Shown here: in pieces, positions 47,096 to 59,989 of the stretch
How positions within the stretch are numbered: position 1 is the stretch's first letter
Layout: each line of letters opens with the position of its first letter
NCBI GenBank assembly: GCA_013368315.1
Contig: JAACJM010000006.1
Coordinates: forward strand, 806,001 to 870,000
DNA length: 64,000 bases
Reading direction: 5' to 3'
Source: Tetrapyrgos nigripes
Taxonomy: Eukaryota; Basidiomycota; Agaricomycetes; Agaricales; Campanellaceae
The notes under the pieces: generated by a model
Told to the model about the DNA's origin: nothing
Database searches by the model: none
What the model saw: only the letters and a program-made list of their open reading frames with translations
Translations under genes and position numbers: made by a program

Positions 47096-50000
47096 CTAGG
47101 TATATGCCCTAGAGACCGAATTGTAACTCCAACTCGTACCATCCGAGTATCCTACAAGTCCCGAAGACTGATGATGATATTGATCGTAATCTGGATGCTC
47201 TTGTTTTTCGACCTTGTCGCCGAAGCTGTGTGCCATTGTTTCCGTTGAAGATGAAGGCGTCGACAGCACAGGGCTATTGTCGTCAGATGCAGAATCCGAA
47301 GAACTCCGCGTTGCTGCTGTTGCTTCGTGCCCAAGGGGCCAGTGATGCTCCGGCTGTTTAGAGTTCAGGCCGTTGTTCGATAGTATTCGACCATGCGCAC
47401 GAGAGGCTACCTTCTTGTCTGATGATGGCTTGGGGTATGGCCATGCCCCTGACCTCGGACAGACTGTGGTGGCCACAGGTGTATTTCTCGAGGTCGCTAT
47501 CGTGGTTGATGAGTCACCGTTATTGGAAAAGATCCATCTCCTTGGATTTTGGTAAGATGCCACTCTGTGATTTGAGCCATAAGCATTCAAACAAACGTAC
47601 CTAACTGCCAAGGAGCACTTACTCATCATCGCGCTGTTTATAGAGAAGAAGCTCATCGTTCCAAGTACGACTTGCAGAAGAGTAACGATCTCTTGTTCAG
47701 ACTCTTCTGTCCTTGATGGGGTGTGGTACGTGGAACTTGAGCTTTGACGAATCGAGCGAAGACGAGATAACTCCTCAGTTAAGACCTGGGAGGCGAGAAT
47801 CCAAAGAGTCTGTAGAACGTAAGAATGAGAAAGTTAACTCTCTCGTTCGCAAAACCGGGAGAATGAAAAGAATCAAGAGTAAAAACCTATAACTCACCCC
47901 CATAATTGGGTTAACACATCCAAACTCTTGCACATTCATTCCACCAGCTGCTATCATAGCTTTCGCAGCCGCCACACACACTTGACGAGAGGTCGGATCC
48001 GAATAGGCAAAGAGTCCATGCAGCTTGATAGTGGCACCATGCAACATGGAGTGAGCATGAAACAATAAGCGTGTGGTAGGGTTCGTCGGATCTATACGTG
48101 AAGATTGTGTTGATAACGGCGGAAGGTGAGATCCGAGGCTCTCAATGAGGTGATTGAGAGATTGAAACGCAGCAGAGAAGGATTGCGAGTCTCTCTCTGA
48201 CATGGCTAATACAGCAGCGGGATGTCAGGTTCATCATACAATAAGGGAAGCCATACGAAACGCACTGGGATAGTATTGTCCTTCAAGAAACGTCGCTTGA
48301 TGGAGTAAAATAGATGATTTCGCCAAAAGGTTATGCGTTGAATATGGGCCGTCAGCGCTGGTCTGGACGTGGTTCAAGTAATTCCAAACTGTAGAAGATC
48401 CGGGTTCGGGAAGAATGCTCTATGAGGATAGTCAGTTTAATGAAGGCCAGTCGAAACTTGGCAAGACACACCTCCTTATAGTTTTCCATATCCAATGGCC
48501 AAGGCGTATCAATCTGCATCCCAGGTGCATCGAATACGCCACAAACTTCTGAAGGAGGGTCCACCGCCACCGCTAGATTCCTATACAACACAAATACAGC
48601 CCAAAACCCGTTTATTCTCTCTCCTTCCTCAACAGCGTCTGGACCGGCACCGGTAACACCCGGATAGCTCGAGGCTTGCGTACCAGGAGTGGGCGGAGTC
48701 GAGGCAGTAGAAGTAGGCCAAACACGATGTAGATTCGACGCCAACGCAAGAGACGCCGCACTCGATGCATGCCTCTTAGCTTCGGTGATGTTGGCTGTAC
48801 GGAAGAAGTAGTGGCTCAACAGGACTTCAGCTTGAATGGTCTGGAGCATCAATGAACGTTGCATAGGATATGGATTGACCTCTCCGTGAGATATTGAACA
48901 GAGCTCGACGGCAGTGTCGCGGAGTGCACGCAGAAGGTATTCATGCTCTTGCTTTTGGGTTTGGGTTTGACTTCGGGATGAACTGGAGGAATCCCGAACC
49001 GGAGAGCGATTAGGATAATCCGCAGGCGATAGATGGAAGCCGCAGAGAAGCACCGTGCTTAGAAGAGCAGAACACGGTCTGGTAGGAAATGTAAATGAGG
49101 AAGGTTGAGTTGCAGCGTTATAGAATCGGGACACGTTGAGGAAAAATCCAAATGAGGATGCGTGTGTGAAGAATACGTCGAGTCTAAATTATCATTCCAA
49201 AAAAATGAAATGAGAAGGCAGAGTCAGATACGGTGAGACGGGCGCGATCGAGAAGTTCAACTTACAAATTCCGGATTGCCAAATTCTGAGAGGTGAAAAC
49301 TGTGAGACAGAGTAGAGGTAAAAGGACATTGAAACGCACATTGTCAGAGGTCGGAGATTCAGACGTTGTTCGCGTACTAGGTGGTGCGGCAGAGGACCCT
49401 TGAATCTTGTGTTAGCATTGGTGGACCACTAGGATGAAGAACAACTCTCTTACTGGGTGTACTCGATGAAGATGCAGGGGATGCAATGGAATATTGAGAC
49501 GATGGGCTGTACGTTGACGTATCTGTTGGATACCGGGATATGGGTTGGAGGGTCAAGTTTACTCCGAGTGTACTGTCGGATTCCGAGCCGTCATAAGGAT
49601 TACTGAGAGTGACCGCTGGTGTCTCATTTGGGTTTTCATATTCCCGCAGACGGGCTTCCAGCCTCGAGACCGTCTCTTCCAATTGTCTCGTCCTCGACCT
49701 TCCCGGTCCATCAGCGTATTCGCATGGATCATCCTTGGGGTGACGTTCGCAAGGTCCGCATATTGGTCTTCCACCGTCGCATTTCTGTGATAGAACCGAT
49801 TTCGTCAATAATGTCATCACTGATACAAGGCAGGCAATGCGCACAATTTTCAGGAATCTGGAAGACGAGCAGCTTTTTCGTTAGGACGTTTCACAACCCC
49901 AATAGCTTCATACCACGCACCTGCAAGTAAGGCAAGCTTTGCCGCGTTTCAAGGGCTTCGTAGGAAGTATCCTGGATGAATGGGAACTACCGGCGTACAT
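47096..50000 (-). CDS. Zn(II)2Cys6 transcription factor with coiled coil and fungal_trans domain
   Basis: Ten exons on the minus strand: 50000-49921, 49857-49845, 49784-49454, 49398-49340, 49285-49266, 49183-48472, 48419-48266, 48205-47898, 47809-47623, 47562-47096; 776 residues, all phases consistent. The zinc cluster at ~20-51 reads C-LT-C-RFLKIK-C-DGGRPI-C-GP-C-ERHPKDDP-C. It is followed by a dimerisation helix RTRQLEETVSRLEARLREYE (~60-79). The middle domain starts NLAIRNLLDVFFTHASSFGF (~164) and includes LSHYFFRTANITEAKRHASS and NGFWAVFVLYRNLA. The C-terminus is Ser/Asn-rich. Exon 2 is 13 nt and lies inside the zinc cluster. The last intron (47622-47563) is 60 nt and free of stops, so retention would simply add 20 residues. 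Target genes unknown. Confidence 0.87.
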
Positions 50001-53000
50001 TGGGTATCGTTGACGGGAAATAGAGACGTTGTGGGGTCCCAATATTTGTACCGACTATATATATACAGAACGTGACTTGGCATTATTGTTGACCATCGGA
50101 TTTTCATGTCGGCGCAATCTGTATAGCTAAATCGAGTAGGGAAATCGAAGATGGGGACAAGGACCAAATGGCTGTGTAGCAGTGTGTTACCCACCATTAT
50201 TGAGTGGGTCACGTGACCCGCCCCAACAATAGCCGCCCTTTCTCAACGTTAACGCTGTGCATCGACGTTTCTCCTTCGGCCCAAAAATTTTTCCATCATC
50301 TTCTCCGGAGTCTGCCTCTCTTTCTCTGACTCATTCTGCTGCGCGTAATAACGCAGTCAGGTCCGACCGTCTTCAACTCATTGATGATTGTCCTCAAACT
50401 GTCCAACTCGCGTCCACTTTTCATCTCAGACTCCTGTCCCTAATTCTACCCTGTTTATTCACTCAGCTTCTTGATGTCGTTCCCGCAAATCTTCCCTGCA
50501 TTCTTTCTGCTCGACAACATACTTTTCCGGCTTTTGCTCTGCTGGCCGTGTGCTCGCACTCATTTCCAGCCGGTCTTCACTTCCTTTTCTCTCGGGTCTC
50601 GGACATCAAGTTTAACCACATATGATGGCCGCCGTATGGACCATGGACCATCCAAATGTTTTCATACACTATCCCTGACTCAAAAGGATGATTGTGCCTC
50701 TCTCAGTCAAACACGTCACGCAAAGGCCAGGCCATGTCAATTCTCCGTTTTCAACGTGGATGGTTGGTCCAGGGCATTCTTAACCCAAAGCTTAGAATTC
50801 CCTAGAGCTCTTGGATCGACCGCAGTATTGACTTGAGTAGGCTCGCGATCTGATCTAGCAGTGATCTAGTAGCCAATTCAGAGAAGCTCTCGTCCAGCTC
50901 AAATTACTCTTATCTCCTGATTCCAGGACGGACGCCACTTTTCGCAGGCCTCTTCGACGCCATTTCGATGATCCAGATCCAGAACGGCCCTCGTATTCTG
51001 TGCGAATCTATACCCCAGTATATCTATGCTCCTTCCAATTTGAGGATTTCGCGCATTAGTCGGAACGGCAAGTTCCGAAATAGTCTTGGGTGGAGTCTCT
51101 CCAGGTCTCTCCACTCTTTGCAGTGCTGCCTCGAGGCCTTCTATCTTCCCATTGTTTCTCTCTAATCCCTAATCTATACATAAGCTCCAAATACCTACCA
51201 TCAAAAATCAGCTTTTTCTCGTCGATATTCGCTTTGAAGTGGACTTATTTCGACCTTCCTTTTGACAAATTCCAAGCAAGCTTTCGACTCCACTTCGACT
51301 CAATACGCGCAGACAGGACAACGTCTACACACGCATAAACATTTACTATCTCAACTCACTCTTCATGAGGTTGCTGACAATAAGAACCTCGGCCGCAGCA
51401 AACGCCGATACACCTCACGAAACCTTGAAGACGATGCAATCGCATGACTCTGGAGAAGTGGTAACAATGATTTTGTAGCAAGGTACTCAGCAAAGAGATT
51501 AAGATTATAGACGGATACTCCTGGCCTAGAACTAGGTCGATTGAAGTATTCAGGTCTCTCCACAACACCGCATCTCATCTCCAGATCAAACTTCCAAGAT
51601 ACAGAAACAGGATCAATTCAACGGATGTGCAGAGCCCGTTGCTATATTTGGACACTTCTGTCTTCCTTATCATTTCTGTCCTTGATGGTGTACTTAACTC
51701 AATGGGCTGACTCCTGAGTCGCAGCCACCCTTCCTATGCTCAAGCCTTGTCTGTTCCTAGCCATCATACAGTACCTTGCTGATCAACAGGATGTCGCAGT
51801 ACAGAAAGTGAAATTGATTTTCAGCACGGTGATCCTATACATTGAAGTTGTCGGTTGTGCGCATCGATCAGATCCCTTCAAAAATGATGACTTGATGCCT
51901 CCGTGATTCGGAAGCAATGGTGGCTGGATTCTGCCAATGTGTACGATAGGGAGAGAAGACGCTTTTAATGACAGCCATAGGAAAACAGACGGTGAGTGAT
52001 TGTACGGAAGATGTTGATTCCTTCTCGTTCCTTAGGGACACCGGCCATATGGTTGTACTTCGTTGAAAGTCGACCTCCGTCCGTTGCCTTCGCCAACTCG
52101 AGTCATACGGTCAGTACTTCTATGGTCCGCAGCTTTGAGGAATTTTCGTCAATGTCCAAGCCAGTCACAGTAAACACTAACAGAAGCCAATTAGTCACGA
52201 TATGTACAACCGAAACGCCGTCAGTTCCGTTAAATTTTGACGTCTAGGTTTGGACGAGGGATCACAGGTCATATATGTCTGAGCAAATGTCGACGGACCG
52301 TCACGGATATGACAGCTAAACATTATTGGTGTCATTCAAACAGAGTTATAGTTCTCCTAGGTGATATGGTAGGACTCGGAATTTGGTGTTTCAAGATCAC
52401 GAAAATTCTGGAAAAAAAAAACACATACACATTCGAACCTCTGCTTTCCTAACGAGCTGCCTGCCACAGTGAAACATCGTCGAGATCTGTGGACCTGAGA
52501 GAGCGAGAGCGAGGTCAACGAGCGCCGAGGGAACGAGGGAACGAGGGAACGATCAGGTCCTAGGAGTTCCAGATATCTAGGGGCCACGATCTTTAGGCCA
52601 ACCTTTCGTGTAGCGAGGTCCCATGATCCGAGGAGCTCAAGCAGCTTCGGTAGTTAGTTCTGAATTTGCTGCTTGAAAACAGTGGACAAAAGCTCTTCAA
52701 CCGACTGGGACGTCCTTACGCATCTTCAAATTAGCACTAATTCGCTGTCCACGTAGTATCAGCGGTCGCGCTGCAGCTCCGATTCATTTTCAGTGGGCAC
52801 TTGTCAGTGGCTTTCGGCTATCTCGGAGATTGGATTTTTTCTTGATGGTGCCCCTTCAAGTTCATATACAAGCTGGTATCTTTATCCAACATGGCAGAGT
52901 GAAAGGTTTGAGTTTTAGAGAGATGCCTGCCAGTGCAACCGCACGGAACTTGAACGCCACTCCAGCTGGCCAATTTAGGCCCAATGCAATGGTGCGGGTG

Positions 53001-54601
53001 AATCGGGTTAGAAAACTGGTTGATAACCTTGGGGCTGGAAGAGTTTGATTTTCTGAGATTCAACTTTTATTCAGGCTTCGCTTGGAAGGACAAATCAAAT
53101 TCGCGTAGGGATTTAACTGAACTGAACCAGAAAACTCTCTTTCCTCAAGCTCAACGTTTGTTTCGATCGAGGCTTCCCCACGGCATAGAATCTCTCTTCA
53201 AAACCAACGTGCTACATTCAGCCAGGAAGTACGCACATGCGAAGGCATGAACACCGCAATTAGGAGCTCTCTATTAGGAAACTGTGGCCCTAGATCTCAT
53301 GCTGGGTTTCAGCCACATAAATACTAGGTTGAGCATAAGGGAAGAATCTATCTGTGGCAACTCGAAATGCTTCGCATCATACGTCAATGATACGATAAAC
53401 TTTCTTTATCGTCACATAAATACAGACTGTAGCTGAGAGTATGTCAGATAAATACAGAGTACAAGGTCAAAATCAACCATATATCCTGTCCTGAACGTGA
53501 CTACGTCCTCAAATGCTTAACATACGCACTAGCCTCGTCGTCCCTGAAATCGTGATGCCTCAAGCCTTTGAGCGCGTATTCCTGAAGGTTCTTCTGGGGC
53601 CAATCAAAGTCCGAAAGGTTTCAACTCTCGAGGGGCCTGATGATGGTGAATATGGGAACATAACCACTGTGGCCCACCAGAGGTTTCCATGATCCCTCTC
53701 AGCAGACATTCACCAACCAGGCACTTTTTCCCTGGTATGTCAAAAAACCAAGTGAGTCACGACTTAGCCCGTTCAACGTTGAGTATAAACTCCCGGTCGA
53801 GTTAAGACCGGTCATATGTGCCAAGGGAAGCAGCCTAAAGCTTGAACCTTACCGACCACAATGTATTCAGACAATCACCTCTGGATGAGCTGAGAGACAT
53901 GTCACAATCCCCATAATATGTTTAGCCAATTTTCATTCCGAGAAAGACTTGTTACCTACCCGCACTTCTCGCATACTTTCAGAAGCCCATAGTACGGTGA
54001 AGTCCACAGGACCGCAGTGTTCTTGAGTCATCTATATTGAGCTGAGCAGTCGGAAGGTGAACTACATCTACAGGGAGTTTGATTTCCGGATGAACTGCGA
54101 ACTTCGTTGTGAAAGGATATAGTGCTACTCATGATCATCAATAAACAGGAAAAATCCCTAATGCCAAAGCTGTCCGTCCCAGCTTGGACTTCTCATCCAG
54201 GCAGAAAGTTCTAGATTTGGTCTAGACCCGTGGCTGGACGCTGCGGTCCTCAATGAGTCAAAGCGCTACAATGTCCGAGTGATCAATCCGAATTGGTTTA
54301 ATTTGAGTTTAATGGTCAACGGATACTTATTTGGCACTAGGATCGTTGTGATTGGAGGTTTAGTAGATAAGTTCGGTGTATGGGGCTTTATCTCACAACA
54401 GTACTGATTTCACTGCTTAAGGATGCACCTTGGGAAATTGAAGCCCGTGAAAGGCAGTGAAGCCAGCAACACATGCCTGTCATGAGACCATATCTGACCT
54501 ATAAAAAGAAACTTGACCAGTCTTTCTATACGACATTGGCCTAGTGTTGAGCCCCTACGAACGTTTTCATACCTTCCTCATTTCCGTTCTCTAAGTGCTT
54601 T
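50001..54601. other. 4.6-kb region without a supported gene
   Basis: The sequence is of mixed composition with only short reading frames (under about 125 codons), none with recognised motifs or splice continuity. A GAACGAGG tandem lies near 52531-52550 and an A9 run near 52411. It may contain old transposon debris or non-coding RNA genes. Confidence 0.4.
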
Positions 54602-55010
54602 AACGAGGCCCTTTTGAGGGACTCGTTCTTACAAACCCGTCGGTTTGCCGTGTGGCAAATCGTCTCCCGGCTCGGTTATCTTTTTAATTCCGAGCCGCGT
54701 TTCGGCAAAAAGTCCCTCAGTGGCACCCTCACCGTGCCACGCGCAAGCGTTGGCCCACATTTCTTCATGGAATTGCCACTTAATCGTGTCATTCAGACCC
54801 TTGGTAGTGAGAAACAGACACCCATCTATGAGGCCCCTTTAGGGGCTCAGCTTTGTAGGTGTGGCTATGCTTAACTCATACTTATGCGATTTTCTCGAGA
54901 TTTTCTCGAGATTTTCTCACTAATTTCCGGCTCGGAACCTGATAGAAGCCGGTGTTCCGAGTCGCCACTCCCTTTCCGTCATTGCCACACGCAGTGGTGG
55001 CCCACATCTC
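54602..55010. other. Cluster of strong hairpins, candidate structured RNA or degenerate MITE
   Basis: Near-perfect stem-loops follow one another. Stems: 54602-54627 (AACGAG/CTCGTT outer pairs), 54641-54662 (CGGTTTGCC/GGCAAATCG), 54669-54696 (GGCTCGG/CCGAGCC), 54720-54740 (GTGGCAC/GTGCCAC), 54829-54849 (GCCCC/GGGGC) and 54928-54963 (CGGCTCGGAAC/GTTCCGAGTCG). The block GCCAC(G/A)CGCA..TGGCCCACAT occurs at 54736-54760 and 54984-55007 and again at 7755-7778. Near 54888-54920 the unit GATTTTCTCGA is tandemly repeated. Coding potential is negligible. Confidence 0.5.
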
Positions 55011-55914
55011 CTTAATCTCAGATGCCGGATACCGGCACACCTAGAGACGACGACGATACTTATTCAAAGAACCACAGATGCCGTCCTTATTGCGTTCCGA
55101 CTTTGGAACGTACGCAACGGACATTTCCCATGCAGCCCAATCTCTCGAAAACGCAGGTAGCGCGATGCGACTTAATCGTTGAGAATACCTCAGCATGTCG
55201 GCGCCGTGATAAGGCTCTATCATGGCGAATCCAACTAAATCGGTACCGATCTCTCTTGGCTTTCGCGAAACTTCACTTGTACTCAGGGATACTGTACTAT
55301 TTCGTTCCATTCGCGAACCACGCATCACGCATCCCAAAAAACTCGCGAATTTTTCCGGATGTTTGTGGTCACGGAGACCGAATCGCGAAAGGAAAAACAA
55401 TGATGTCACGCCTATTTTTCTGGGGAAAAAATCGATTTTGGCTCTCTAGAAGGCATTCTGGTTCTAAACTAGAAGTATCTACGATGAAATAAACTGGAAA
55501 TAGCGAAGACTGTTAGTAAATACTAAGCATGTAGCTTTCAGCGGCCGGATGGTCTAAAAAGGCAATTATGATTGGTCATACAGAGGACGCGTCATCTAAC
55601 GACGACGATGAGTCTCGAGAGCACTGCCGTCGTGTCAGTGCTACGTTACTTACTCCAGCCAATCTACTCCAGCCAATCTACTTACGAAACCCGCCCCACC
55701 GCCTTACCCTGTTCTTATCGCGAAAATCTCCTCATGTCACGGATCACGGCTCAAGTTTCGCGAAAAAAAAACTTGCGACCCCCTGTCACAGTTAGAACGA
55801 AATGGTACAGTATGGAGCAGACATCCAACGCCTGATCTATTACTCTTCTCCATTTGTTATGATTCGCACGAATCGAACGAGGCATCTGCATATTTGGTTC
55901 ATTGACTCCGCAGC
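55011..55914. other. Non-coding region upstream of the F-box relic
   Basis: Short frames only. Includes CCAATCTACT repeated directly at about 55658-55682. No gene recognised. Confidence 0.35.
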
Positions 55915-56540
55915 TTGACCATCATCATGAACGGGTATAATGATCAACAACCTCCGAGTCGACGGTTCCGGGCGTTGACACTCCCTCACTTAACCAGCCT
56001 CCGTCTTACTATCCCCGAATATGACGTATGCGATGGCGAAGATGCTGTCAGCCTACTCGGCTTTTCATCATTTTTGGAACGTTCGGAGTGCAATATCAGC
56101 GTCCTCGGTTTGGTTGGTCTCCAGATAGACGATGGCAAGACTATCTACCTTGTTGAACTCCTTCCTTTAGTCATGGATCTGACGGTCCAGAAGCATCCAA
56201 AACGCAGGGGCCGGAAGTACTCAACAATCTCCTCGTCTTCTTCACCGGCTCAGGATTCACCATTCCGCATCAGACTCCCTAAATCCTTTCCTCCTTCCTC
56301 ACTTACAAAAGCTAAATTTTCTGTTCCGCTCTCTGTTCGACGTGGACACTCTCCTCTCCATGCTACAATCTCGCTGCGTTCTTGATCGTAAGCCAAAAAG
56401 CCTCTTGAAATGGGTGACTCTGTCCTCAGTGAAGATTGGTATTTTCGTGAAGAAAGGTGTTACATACTCGGAGATAGGGCCTTTGCATGAGATGGCGGGT
56501 GAAGCATTACAGGTATCAACTTCGTTTCGAGAGGTATAAT
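55915..56540 (+). pseudogene. Truncated F-box/LRR gene relic
   Basis: Encodes LTLPHLTSLRL, FSSFLERSECNISVLGLVGL and LVELLPLVMDLTVQ. These parallel LTLPNLVNLRL, FTSFLECSHCTITSLTLQNV and LFDTLPSLTDLMI in the broken F-box gene at 21.8-25.6 kb, so both belong to the same family. The N-terminal F-box is missing. A frame shift near 56310 separates this part from the final block (FDVDTLLSMLQSRCVLDR). It is a C-terminal fragment, 60 bp from the end of the next gene. Confidence 0.65.
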
Positions 56541-56601
56541 AGCCGTATCGAAGTTTCTGTTTACAGCCTTGTCTACAACACGCACACTTTTCTATCAAGC
56601 T

Positions 56602-57997
56602 CTAATTCCTGACGAAGATTTCCTGTCCATCTCCTACTACGACCTTCCAACCACTCCACCCTTCCTTTGCTGCCCCTTCTTCAACGCCCTTCTTCCATAT
56701 TGGAATATCGCCCGACGATACCTTGAAACCTCCGCATACAATGAAAACCAATACGATATCATCCGCTTCGCCCTCTGGAGTTGGCAGTTTCAGACTATCG
56801 AGTACCTCTGGGAAATACGCAGGTACTAGAGTCGTCGCACAAGCCAGCTCTACCAGAGTTTTGTGATCATCTACAAATCCCAAAGCCGCCAGCATCACTG
56901 CTTCGTCTTGGACACTGACAGGTTTGACTGGCCCGCGACGGGTTAGCGCTGTTTGAAGTACTCCGAGAGACGGTGTGGATGCTCCGAGTGAGCCTGACGC
57001 AGCCGAATGAAAAGACGTAAAATGGGCCAGAGTCAATTCTTTAGATGTGTCCATAGGTAATGGAGAGGATAAACGCTCGATATACGGCGGGAGGTTGGTA
57101 GCGAAGTCGCTCGAGGCATTGGGTATATTCAAGAGAACAGAGTGATGGAAACAATTGGACCCAATTGTTTCGAGGGTGGTTATCGTTACTGGGAAGGAAA
57201 GAGATCGAAATTAACAGACAGACTGTCTTAGAATGGGACCTTTGCGCACCATCTTCCCAGCCAACCTTCCTGCATCCTTCCATTATACCTCCCAGCATTC
57301 CACCGCCTCCAACAGAGCAGAATATACTCGTTGGCTTCTTACCTGGTGGAAGCTGTTCTGCAATCTCCTCGATCATTGATCCGTGCCCTTCCCATACAGT
57401 AGGGTCGTCATAGGCTGGAACAAGGACACTGACGCACAGCAGGATAAGCAGAAGCTTCACGATGGAACCTGAGTAACCACGCACGCCTTTTCCTCTGTAG
57501 TGACGACCTCTTTAGCTTTTTCCAACGTCTCGGCATAGAAACTTCCTATGACCACTACTTCTGCGTCTTGCTCCTTCAATACTTTGATCGTTGAGGGTGT
57601 AGAAAATTTAGGCAAATAGACCGTGCACCTGCAAATTGAAATATATATCCGTCATCGCGTCTACCGGTAGACGACTGCACGCATACCTGATGCCTAGATT
57701 CCTGGCTGCGCAAGCAGCTGCATACCCCGCGTTTCCTCCTGATGCGATCACAAGATGTACATCTTTTCCATATTTCTCCTGTGCGCGATAAGCAAAGAGG
57801 GAGATTCCTCGATGTTTGAAGGAATGTGGAGGATGAAGAGACTCGAACTTGAGGTACACCAAGACCCTTCTGTTTTTCCAGCTGATTACTTTTCCATTTG
57901 CTTCCAAGGTTTTGCAAAAGTCTTGGATACGCCCGGAGAGATGAGAGGAATAGATAAGCGGCGTTGGTGTCCAAAGCTTGGGCCTCTCGAATGTCAT
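56602..57997 (-). CDS. L-serine/threonine dehydratase (PLP fold type II)
   Basis: Deaminates L-serine (and/or threonine) to the 2-oxo acid and ammonia using pyridoxal phosphate, in the cytosol. Four exons: 57997-57687, 57628-57485, 57428-57250, 57188-56602; 406 residues in frame. The PLP lysine is Lys61 in HPPHSFKHRG. The SGGNAGYAAA loop (~90) contacts the substrate carboxylate, and the SVGGGGMLGG loop (~190) binds the PLP phosphate. PTPLIYS near the N-terminus and VPAYDDPTVWEGHGS are typical of the family. The start ATG (57997) opens MTFERPKLWTPTPLIYS, which matches expected spacing. The size fits single-domain fungal serine dehydratases without an ACT domain. Which substrate is preferred cannot be read from sequence. 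Confidence 0.92.
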
Positions 57998-58245
57998 TCT
58001 TCTATAGCCTGACAGCAAGGTAGACGGCCCTTATATATCGACCTAAAATTGCCACGTATGGCCTTCGGAGACGACTACCTACTGACGACTCGGAAGTTGA
58101 GTCATTTTTCAACTTCACATGTGACATGTACACCGTGACTGGCCGCGGGTAGCGGCTAATTTTTGACTCTGAGGGTCAACTGAGGGTCGTGTCCAAATCG
58201 TGTCTTTACTAGTAAGTAACCACTCTTTTTTAGACCTGTAGCAAC

Positions 58246-59706
58246 TCAAACATCGAACCCAGCAGCATCCGTAACTAATTTAATGTTCACCTCTACTCGA
58301 TGGCAAGGGAAATGTGAACTCTTCTTCACCGGGCAAACCTGAAGGATGATGAAGTCTTTTAGAGATATGCCATCAGTCCTGAAGCTTCCCAAAGTAACCG
58401 TGCTGGAGCATTGGATTGTCGATTCCCAATGCAAAGTCCCAATCCCCTCTTCAACCTCATTCGTCCAACCAGTGTCATCGATATGAGGAGGTAACTCGTG
58501 GACCTTCCCTTCTCCGATAACTGAGCTTCGTACGGCGTGCCTGCCGTTTTTCAATGAGACATAGACTTGACGAACGATGTGGATATGAATCAGACTCGGT
58601 TGTCGATTCATTTTATCGTGTTGTTGAAGCGGCATGAGCTCTCGAAGGGATTGGATCGGGCCTGTGAGGTTGACATGAACAGGAATGATGTCCGAGAGGC
58701 CATATACTTTCAATGAAGGTACGAAAAGCTACAAGAATCAGCCGGTTAATGACTGTGGTTCAGGACAATGAGTGTGACTACTGGACGTACACTGCAATCA
58801 ATGGGAGGCACGGTGCCTTCCAATCGCGGCTTTATCGCAGAAACGGTCTGATGCCATTCTTCAGGAGCAATCTTGAGGGACGAGAAGAAACTTATTCCTG
58901 AGCTGACCGCGTACAATGGTCTATCGCGCGGGAGATAGCTGAGAGGAATGGTAAGTCTGTGAAGAGATTAACTGTGGACGACATTTGAAGCAGGTCTGAT
59001 ACTCACGTCTTCATCTTATTCCAGAAGCATAAACTCGGACTCCGCCCATAAATGACTGTGGCTTTGATATGGTACTCAATGGCTGCGACGAACTCCCCGG
59101 GGTATCTGAAGTTCACGGATGGCGGGAGAGGGAAAGAACAAGGTTCTGTATTGACTGGTACTATGGCGGGAGAGACGAAGGTAGGTGGAAATACACATGC
59201 GAAGGGAATTGCACTCGGGCATGGAGTTGACGAGCTCGAGGATTCAGGGTCCGACGACGTCGAGTCATATTTCCATAACGTTTGGTGATCTTGGACGAGC
59301 GGCGTTGTCCGGTCCCTGTCAATGACTACGCTCATCTCACCGACGAGCTGCAATTCGAATCATTTTGGTGGTAAGTACTCCTCTCAGGCAGACAAATGAG
59401 AGGCTAACGCACCTCGACTTGTACTTCAGTTACTGATGTCCGGTTCTCAATCAGGATAAAGCCATTTACCGATCCATTGCGGCTATAGGAAGGCATACTG
59501 GCTTGAGGGTTTTGCGACGTCAAGATGATGGTCATACTTTTTGACTTCTTGACATAAGTACCCGTTGGTCGGGCTCTGGGAAATGTGGCAGCGCCAAGGC
59601 ATTGTTCGCCACCCTCAGGATGAGAATGGTAATCTGGTGGAGGGGTAGTCGGAGTGGAAGTTGTGTTCGGATAAGAGGGTAAATGGAAGGAGCAGGTTTG
59701 CTCCAT
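58246..59706 (-). CDS. Arrestin-like protein
   Basis: Four exons: 59706-59413, 59347-59007, 58956-58791, 58728-58246; 427 residues, phases consistent. The N-terminal part has the beta-sandwich pattern of arrestin N domains (NGFILIENRTSVTEVQVE joined to LVGEMSVVIDRD). This is followed by a Pro/Ser-rich insertion and FRYPGEFVAAIEYHIKATVIYG, then a second beta-rich half (YGLSDIIPVHVNLTGPIQSL, HIHIVRQVYVSLKNG). No PY motif or long helix seen. Such proteins act as adaptors for endocytosis or signalling in fungi, but this lineage-specific branch is uncharacterised. The family call is from fold-like pattern and basidiomycete resemblance; moderate certainty. Confidence 0.65.
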
Positions 59707-59989
59707 GACAATTGCGATCAGTTGTGGGCAACTACGTGACACAGAAGGACGAGTGGTGCAATAGAAAGTTTGGCAGAGGGTGGCATAGGATCATGGCCTG
59801 AGGTATGCGTTTTATCTTGAATGTGCAACTGAGTCATGAGGACCTTTTAGATAAAGCTGCGTAAGTCCTCTGGTCTTCAAATAAGTATCCACTGAAGGAA
59901 CGTTGGCATTAAGCGCCGGCCTAGTTCCTCACTGTAGTGAAACGTTAGTAAGCTTCTTTCATTTCGAGATTATGACTCGACTGAATAAT

